DNA from: a bacterium
GTDB taxonomy: Archaea > JAADDD01
Length of the DNA: 64,000 nt
Assembly (NCBI GenBank): GCA_013154095.1
Contig: JAADDD010000003.1
Span: 124,001-188,000 of the forward strand
Reading direction: 5' to 3'
Position 1 is the stretch's first letter; each line of letters begins with the position of its first letter. The notes under the pieces were generated by a model. It made no database searches. It saw only the letters and a list, made by a program, of their open reading frames with translations, and had not been told where the DNA came from. Position numbers and translations under genes: made by a program. This document shows positions 59,182 through 64,000 of this stretch, piece by piece.

Positions 59182-59895
59182 ATGGAATTTCTGCTTGCCT
59201 GCTTTATCTCTTGGCTTTTCTTGCTTTTACTCATTTTTCTCTGCAGTATAAAGACCCTGCACTTACCTGGAATTGGTCTAGTTATTGCAGCATTTATAGT
59301 GTTCAGTGCACTAATAAAAAAACAAGAACTAGGTTTCTTGGTAGTTGTAGTGCTTGCCTGGTACTGGTTCTTGCTCCATTTTTTACCTGCTCTTGCAGCG
59401 ATTGCAGCGAGTACAGCAATAGGTTATTTACTAATTATGTTGTACAGAAAAACTGGAAGATGGGGCAAGAACTGCAGTGTGGCGCTGCTGGCAGCGCTGC
59501 TCTCTGCTTTTCTTTGGCATATAGTAGCTAGTATCTTGAATTACATATTAATCGTTGCTGTGCTAGCTGTACTAGATTACATTGCAGTAGTAGTTGGCTA
59601 CATGCAGCAGCTACTACAGAAACTCCTCAGCTGGCCTTCTACACTCTGGCTCAAGGAGGACGGTGGCAGGCTGCTAGTAGGACTAGGAGATCTGGTGTTT
59701 CTCGACCTGTATTACTTGCTCTGTCTCCGACTTTTTGGTCTTGCAGCGATTATTCTGTATATATTAGAAATTGTATTATGTTATTTCATTATTAAATACA
59801 TAATATTGCGCGAAGAGTCGCCGCAGCCGTTCATGCCGTACATTGCAGCAGTTCAGGCAGCAGGACTGCTCGCTGGCCTGATTTTCCTAAAGTAG
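59182..59895 (+). CDS. Polytopic membrane protein, unknown
   Basis: 237 residues with about seven hydrophobic helices and no recognised motif. A central amphipathic loop, QQLLQKLLSWPSTLWLKEDG, may face the cytoplasm. Divergent from tmcA across 13 bases. Its 3' end overlaps the convergent flippase-like gene by 43 bases. Confidence 0.55.
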   Translation: MEFLLACFISWLFLLLLIFLCSIKTLHLPGIGLVIAAFIVFSALIKKQELGFLVVVVLAWYWFLLHFLPALAAIAASTAIGYLLIMLYRKTGRWGKNCSVALLAALLSAFLWHIVASILNYILIVAVLAVLDYIAVVVGYMQQLLQKLLSWPSTLWLKEDGGRLLVGLGDLVFLDLYYLLCLRLFGLAAIILYILEIVLCYFIIKYIILREESPQPFMPYIAAVQAAGLLAGLIFLK

Positions 59896-60899
59896 AGCCA
59901 GAGATAGGCTGCCATGCCCAGCGTGCTAGGCACTAGGAAGACGAACAATCTATACAGCAAGTAAAATGCTACAAGCACGGGAATAGCAATGCCTAGCTTG
60001 CAGTGATAAATTAACAGCTGGGCAGCTTCCAGCGTGCCAAGATCTCCTGGAGTCGTGGGCAGCAGCAAGACTAGACTAATGGCTGCTTCGCTGACAGCTA
60101 TTTCTCCTAATGTTAGCTTAACGTGCAGAGCCTCTAGCAGAAAGAAAAGCTCGAGGTACCAGGTAAAATAAAGCAGAAACATGCTAGAGAGCACAATGAT
60201 TAAGTAGCGGGGCTGCAGCGCCAATCTTACTAGCCCGGTTTTGTACACTTGGTAGAGCTCCTGGAGCTTCCTTGCCAGCCTGTTCCTGAACTGTTTCCTA
60301 GAAAGGTAGAGTTGGCAAAAGACCAGAAATGCTGCTATGCCTAGTAAGGCTACTGCCAGCAGACAGCTTATTAGTTTCCATGTTCCTTTCAGCTCTAAAG
60401 GAATAGAAAAACTAGAAGTTAGAAGCAAAATTATTATAAACATAGTAATGAGTGTTAGAGTGCCATCAAGCAAGAAATAAGCAACTGCTTTGTTGCCCTC
60501 TTTTCTGTTACTATAAAGATAAAGCATGTACGAAATATAAGCATCAGAAGCGCTGCGCTGCCCAGGAGAAAAGTTCATTATCGGTAAAGAAGACAAGTAC
60601 AGAAGTACTATATCTTTAATTGATAGTTCAAGTCCTAGCGCACGTACCAGCGCATACATTTTCATAGGATTAAGCACGATGCAAGAAAACAGCACAAGAA
60701 AGAGCACGAGCAGGAGCAGACGCTTGTCTGCAGAATGCACTAGCTCAAGTACTTGCTTTGTATTAATTGTAATTCCTGCTATCTTTATTTTACCTGAACC
60801 TAGCTCTTCGTAAAGAAAGAAAAGAATAACACCGTACATTACAATAATCCAAATGAGCAATCCTTGCAGCAGTCTTTTATGTAATTTTGCTAGCTCCAT
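59853..60899 (-). CDS. LPG-synthase/UPF0104-type membrane protein
   Basis: 348 residues and about eight helices. LSSLPIMNFSPGQRSASDAY near 100 and LLLPTTPGDLGTLEAAQLLI near 278 are the conserved loops of the lysylphosphatidylglycerol synthase TM region family (UPF0104), which includes archaeal AglD-linked and flippase-like proteins. A role in lipid-linked glycan handling is likely. Divergent from the MBL gene, with 5 bases between starts. Confidence 0.8.
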   Translation of the reverse strand: MELAKLHKRLLQGLLIWIIVMYGVILFFLYEELGSGKIKIAGITINTKQVLELVHSADKRLLLLVLFLVLFSCIVLNPMKMYALVRALGLELSIKDIVLLYLSSLPIMNFSPGQRSASDAYISYMLYLYSNRKEGNKAVAYFLLDGTLTLITMFIIILLLTSSFSIPLELKGTWKLISCLLAVALLGIAAFLVFCQLYLSRKQFRNRLARKLQELYQVYKTGLVRLALQPRYLIIVLSSMFLLYFTWYLELFFLLEALHVKLTLGEIAVSEAAISLVLLLPTTPGDLGTLEAAQLLIYHCKLGIAIPVLVAFYLLYRLFVFLVPSTLGMAAYLWLYFRKIRPASSPAA

Positions 60900-60904
60900 G
60901 AATT

Positions 60905-61585
60905 ATGCCCCTAAAAATCTGCGAAAACCTCTACTGTTCAAGGAGCAAGTACTATGACTCGAACACGTATATATTCATTAACGATGAAAATAAAATACTT
61001 CTAGTAGATCCTGGCTCAGGAGACTTCACGAACTATCCAGAAAGTGCTCTCTGGGAGCTAGGACTGCGAGCAGCAGACGTTAAACTAATTATTGCCACGC
61101 ACGCGCACTACAACCACTACGCTGCTGCCAGAAAATTCTCTGCTAGGCTGGCAGCCCACAAACTAGACGCAGAATATATTAATAAAGGAAGCGAAGAGAC
61201 TCTGTACAGGCTATTTTCCGGAAAACCTGCTGCCCTTAAAGTAGAGCTAGAACTGGAACACGGGCAGGTGCTGCAGTTCGGAGAGTTTGAGCTGCAGGTG
61301 CTGCACACTCCAGGACACACTCCAGGCAGTATTTGCCTGCTAGAGCGCAGGAAAGGACTGCTACTGACAGGAGATACACTTTTAGGGAAAGCGTTGCTGC
61401 CAAGATTGCTCAGCTCACCAAAAGACTATGCAGCTTCTTTGCGCATGCTGCTGCAGCTCTCACCGAGGCTCTTGCTGCCAGGACACGGAGAGCTGCTAGA
61501 ATACAGCGAGGCCTGCAGGCTGCTCAGACAGAGGCTAGAAATATATAACTGCCTGCACATTCTAGAAGCATGGCAGGAGTACTAG
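60905..61585 (+). CDS. Metallo-beta-lactamase-fold hydrolase
   Basis: 226 residues. NTYIFINDENKILLVDPGSG, zinc motif ATHAHYNHYAA near 62 (HxHxxH with Asn in place of Asp), HTPGHTPGSICLLE near 136, LLTGDTLL, and LLPGHGELLEY. Glyoxalase II-like. The usual HxHxDH Asp is Asn here, so only one metal may bind. The 3' end overlaps aEF-1 beta by 16 bases. Confidence 0.85.
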   Translation: MPLKICENLYCSRSKYYDSNTYIFINDENKILLVDPGSGDFTNYPESALWELGLRAADVKLIIATHAHYNHYAAARKFSARLAAHKLDAEYINKGSEETLYRLFSGKPAALKVELELEHGQVLQFGEFELQVLHTPGHTPGSICLLERRKGLLLTGDTLLGKALLPRLLSSPKDYAASLRMLLQLSPRLLLPGHGELLEYSEACRLLRQRLEIYNCLHILEAWQEY

Positions 61586-61842
61586 TAATACTGCAGGTAA
61601 GGCCAGAAAGTCCAGAAGTTGACATCAACGCACTTGCAGAAAAGGTAAAGAAAAAAGTTGAAGAGAGCGGAAAATTTAAGGTGCTTGAGCTGCGAATAGA
61701 GCCGTTTGCTTTTGGGCTGAACGTAATAAGAATGAAAGTTGTTATTCCTGAAGAAGAAGGAGCACAGGATTATCTAGAGAGCATTATAAAAAGTGTAGAA
61801 GGTGTCGAGGACGTAGAAGTTGAGCTCTTTACTAGAATTTAG
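61570..61842 (+). CDS. aef1b: Elongation factor 1-beta
   Basis: 90 residues. Nucleotide-exchange factor for aEF-1 alpha. GVLVILQVRPESPEVDINAL, then KVLELRIEPFAFGLNVIRMK and SVEGVEDVEVELFTRI, matches the archaeal EF-1 beta fold end to end. Confidence 0.95.
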   Translation: MAGVLVILQVRPESPEVDINALAEKVKKKVEESGKFKVLELRIEPFAFGLNVIRMKVVIPEEEGAQDYLESIIKSVEGVEDVEVELFTRI

Positions 61843-62150
61843 CGCTGCAAGTACTTTCTTTCTATTTCTGCCATATATTTCTCTAGCTTGTTTATCATTA
61901 GCTCTAACTTCTCTTTTTCTTCCAGCAACTTCCTATACTTTCTTTCTAGTTCAGCATATTTCTTTTCTAGTTCTTGCAACTTTTGCTTAAGATTTATGTT
62001 TTCTTTGGCTAGCTCTTCGTTCTCTTTTTTTAGCCTAAGATTGCACTGCGAGAGCTTTGCGTTTTCCTCTTCTAGACTTTTTATCCTCTTTTCTAGTTCA
62101 GTAATAGTAGCCTGCAGCCGCGAAAGTCGAGTGAGCAGACTGTTATCCAT
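61839..62150 (-). CDS. Coiled-coil protein
   Basis: 103 residues, almost all one heptad coiled coil (for example LKQKLQELEKKYAELERKYR), without other domains. Homology cannot be judged from low-complexity coils. A TTTATTTAA box lies about 29 bases upstream of its ATG. Converges with aEF-1 beta, overlapping by 4 bases. Confidence 0.55.
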   Translation of the reverse strand: MDNSLLTRLSRLQATITELEKRIKSLEEENAKLSQCNLRLKKENEELAKENINLKQKLQELEKKYAELERKYRKLLEEKEKLELMINKLEKYMAEIERKYLQR

Positions 62151-62164
62151 TGAAGGTTAAGTAA

Positions 62165-62170
62165 TTATAA
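62165..62170 (+). promoter_or_regulatory. TATA box before RlmI-like gene
   Basis: TTATAA lies 27 to 32 bases before the ATG at 62197, fitting a leaderless start. Confidence 0.45.
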
Positions 62171-62196
62171 GTAGGTTAAATAAACTAGAGCTGGAC

Positions 62197-62955
62197 ATGG
62201 AACTGCTCCGTGTGCTGGAAAGAGCCATCGAGGAGCGCAGAGATCTGCAGTACGGCAACCTCTTTTATTCCGAAGAACTAGGCATAAATGTCGACAAGTA
62301 CAACGACATCGCAGTCGTGCAGTGGTGGAACAGGCAGCTAGAAAAGCTAGCCAAGGAAATCTTTGACCTGCTGCACAGTTACTTTCCTCATGTTATAGAG
62401 AAAAATGATCTCAAGAAGAGAGTTAAAGCAGGATTAAAGCGCAGGAAAAGAATAGTTAGAGGGTACAAGCACAGAACAATCATTCAAGAAGGAAAATTCA
62501 AGTTCTTTGTAGATTGTTTACATGGTCAGCGCACTGGCTTTTACCTTGACCAAGTAGAGAATCATTTACGCGTAGAAGAATTGCTCGAGTATTCTGAGCG
62601 CACGCTTGACCTGTTCTCTTATACTGGGCCTTTCGGCATACATGCCTCGATTTATTCTTCAAAGGTAATCTGCGTAGACAAGAGCCTGTACGCGGTAAAG
62701 GAAGGCTACAACAACGTGCGCCTAAACAAACTGCCACACGTAGACTTCGTGCACCAGGACGCTCTAGATTATCTCTACAATGTTTATAAGCAAGAGAAGT
62801 TTGACCTTGCCATCGTTGATCCGCCAGAATATATTAAATTAGAATATTTGGCCAGCGTGCTACGACTGGCATGCAAACTTTCAAAAACTGTAGTTTTTAT
62901 TAACAGATTAAGGCTTCGTGTAAAGCAGCGAGAAGGCTTGATTGTATGGTACTAG
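62197..62955 (+). CDS. rRNA methyltransferase-like, RlmI/COG1092-related
   Basis: 252 residues. FYSEELGINVDKYNDIAVVQ and LHGQRTGFYLDQVENHLRVE, then TLDLFSYTGPFGIHASI, VICVDKSLYAVKEGYNN and LAIVDPPEYIK are the COG1092 SAM-methyltransferase landmarks. Relatives are about 390 residues; the N-terminal PUA domain is missing and the end is shorter. It may methylate rRNA cytosine. Overlaps the next gene by 10 bases. Confidence 0.8.
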   Translation: MELLRVLERAIEERRDLQYGNLFYSEELGINVDKYNDIAVVQWWNRQLEKLAKEIFDLLHSYFPHVIEKNDLKKRVKAGLKRRKRIVRGYKHRTIIQEGKFKFFVDCLHGQRTGFYLDQVENHLRVEELLEYSERTLDLFSYTGPFGIHASIYSSKVICVDKSLYAVKEGYNNVRLNKLPHVDFVHQDALDYLYNVYKQEKFDLAIVDPPEYIKLEYLASVLRLACKLSKTVVFINRLRLRVKQREGLIVWY

Positions 62956-63773
62956 GCAGGATAAAATATTTGCAGCTAGCTAAGATCGATCCCAGAAATT
63001 ATTATGCTTTTCTTAAATACATTGTTAAATTTAAAATTAGGAAAAAAATAGATACTTGCCAGTTTATTGTCTACCTAAACTCTGTAAAATTCAAATTAAT
63101 TTTATTAAATTTTGGAATTTTGCGTGATCTTTTAGAATATTTAGAATTTCAGCGATTTATTGTCAGAGATGCCATCATCGTTGACATAGGCGCATATGTT
63201 GGTGATTATTCGCTGGCAATGGCAGCTCTTGGGGCGAAGAAAGTTCTTGCGTTTGAACCGCAAAAATCAGTACTAAAATTATTTAAATTAAACCTTAGAC
63301 TAAATCCGCAGCTAGCAAATAAGATAGAGCTTTATCCGTACGCTGTTTCTAGTAAAGACAATGAAGAAATCGAATTTTACGACACAATGTACGGTATTTC
63401 AACAATATTTCAATCATGGTTAGCACAGCATCATAAAACCGAAATTCATACATTCAACATCCAAGTTAACAAATATTACGTAAAAACAATTTCATTAAAT
63501 ACTATCTTAAAACTTGTCGAGAAAATTGATGTCCTAAAAATAGACATTGAAGGAGCAGAATATTTAATTTTTAAGAATCTAGACGAAGAGCTGTTCAAGA
63601 AAAAAGTTAGATTAATTGTAATGGAATTACATAATATAGATCATAGATGGTTAAGAGCAAAAATATTAATTAACTATTTAACTAAATTAGGTTTTAAAAC
63701 TATAAAATTTGAAGGATTTAATAACCAAACGGCAACAATAATAAGTTTAGAAAACTCTAAATTTATAAGTTAA
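62946..63773 (+). CDS. FkbM-family methyltransferase
   Basis: 275 residues. An N-terminal basic segment (YLQLAKIDPRNYYAFLKYIV) precedes a Rossmann fold, IIVDIGAYVGDYSLAMAALG and VLAFEPQKSVLKLFKLNLRL, then ISLNTILKLVEKIDVLKIDI and EGAEY, the FkbM signature. Likely O-methylates a sugar in surface glycans. More AT-rich than most of the window; a related copy follows. Confidence 0.87.
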   Translation: MVLGRIKYLQLAKIDPRNYYAFLKYIVKFKIRKKIDTCQFIVYLNSVKFKLILLNFGILRDLLEYLEFQRFIVRDAIIVDIGAYVGDYSLAMAALGAKKVLAFEPQKSVLKLFKLNLRLNPQLANKIELYPYAVSSKDNEEIEFYDTMYGISTIFQSWLAQHHKTEIHTFNIQVNKYYVKTISLNTILKLVEKIDVLKIDIEGAEYLIFKNLDEELFKKKVRLIVMELHNIDHRWLRAKILINYLTKLGFKTIKFEGFNNQTATIISLENSKFIS

Positions 63774-63804
63774 ATTTAATAATCTAAAATAGATTTTGAA
63801 TGTA

Positions 63805-64000
63805 ATGGTAGCTCCTCGATGGAAATATTTGCAAGTAGCAAAATTTAATGTAAGGAATTATTATACTATGATACAATATGCTCTCAATTCTAAAATTCGA
63901 AGAAAATATGGATTTTATCTTTTTACAGTTTATCTTAATTCAATTAAATATAGATTAATTTTTCCTTTTCATTTTAGTATTTTGTTAGATTTGCTAAATT
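63805..64000 (+). CDS. Second FkbM-like methyltransferase, cut by window end
   Basis: The ATG at 63805 opens a frame that runs to the window end (65 codons). Its N-terminus, WKYLQVAKFNVRNYYTMIQY, closely follows the previous protein's YLQLAKIDPRNYYAFLKYIV, and VYLNSIKYRLIF matches VYLNSVKFKLIL. It is therefore a tandem duplicate; the catalytic part lies beyond the window. Confidence 0.75.
   Translation, partial: MVAPRWKYLQVAKFNVRNYYTMIQYALNSKIRRKYGFYLFTVYLNSIKYRLIFPFHFSILLDLLN

Noticed and set aside
1..64000. CRISPR arrays, insertion sequences, rRNA genes, replication origin
   Set aside because: No regularly spaced direct repeats, transposase-like frames, rRNA-like stretches or origin-box clusters were seen.

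Overview
The window is archaeal. Direct support: ribosomal protein L40e, RNA polymerase subunit L, aEF-1 beta, GatE, class I CCA-adding enzyme, KEOPS subunits Bud32 and Cgi121, Nob1, TmcA, the Mre11/Rad50/HerA/NurA set, archaeal DNA ligase, an Lhr-type helicase, a tRNA-Tyr intron after position 37, TATA-box promoters close to start codons, and box C/D guide RNAs. GC-rich tRNA stems and several C/D sRNAs in 64 kb suggest a thermophile (inference). I cannot assign a phylum. SepF implies FtsZ-type division. The genome is compact: most neighbours overlap or abut, and only one gap exceeds 300 bases.

Layout. 1-8.4 kb: HisRS end, L40e, Bud32, then mre11-rad50 converging on nurA-herA. 8.4-9.3 kb: two tRNAs and the only long AT-rich gap. 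9.3-17.1 kb: ValRS, PHP phosphoesterase, a structured K-loop RNA, radical SAM/TRAM protein, DNA ligase, and a divergent DUF134/DUF5320 pair around a perfect palindrome. 17.4-24 kb: membrane proteins, two glycosyltransferases, a nucleotidyltransferase and an HtpX-like peptidase (cell envelope). 24-30.6 kb: a tightly packed plus-strand operon from a tRNA-thiolation enzyme through two SPOUT-like proteins, DUF2067, RpoL and an RNase III-like protein to GatE. 30.5-37.1 kb: minus-strand RNA genes (Lhr helicase, RNase Z, Trm-G10) and a large surface protein. 37-45.5 kb: tRNAs, an HDAC-family enzyme, CYTH protein, topoisomerase I, methyltransferase, an unknown 455-residue protein, kinase-like and phosphoesterase proteins. 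45.5-48.3 kb: an unexplained five-gene plus-strand run (HELLH protein, small basic protein, DNA-binding-like protein, ASCH-HTH, GIY-YIG). 48.3-59.2 kb: GatB, IleRS, CCA enzyme, Cgi121, Hsp20, Nob1, M50 protease, PRC-barrel, SepF, TmcA. 59.2-64 kb: membrane proteins, MBL hydrolase, aEF-1 beta, coiled coil, methyltransferases including two tandem FkbM genes (the second cut by the window end).

The most striking find is a set of five unlabelled box C/D sRNA candidates. Four have the same geometry: C box, 12-nt guide, D', 3-nt spacer, C', 12-nt guide, D (49 nt). They sit on gene ends. In two (after the PHP gene and after gatB) the host gene's stop codon is part of a C or C' box; one lies antisense over the end of htpX; one ends six bases before the start codon of a surface-protein gene. 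One guide matches the conserved 23S GTPase-centre segment. A second striking feature is a strong excess of the tetranucleotide CTAG.
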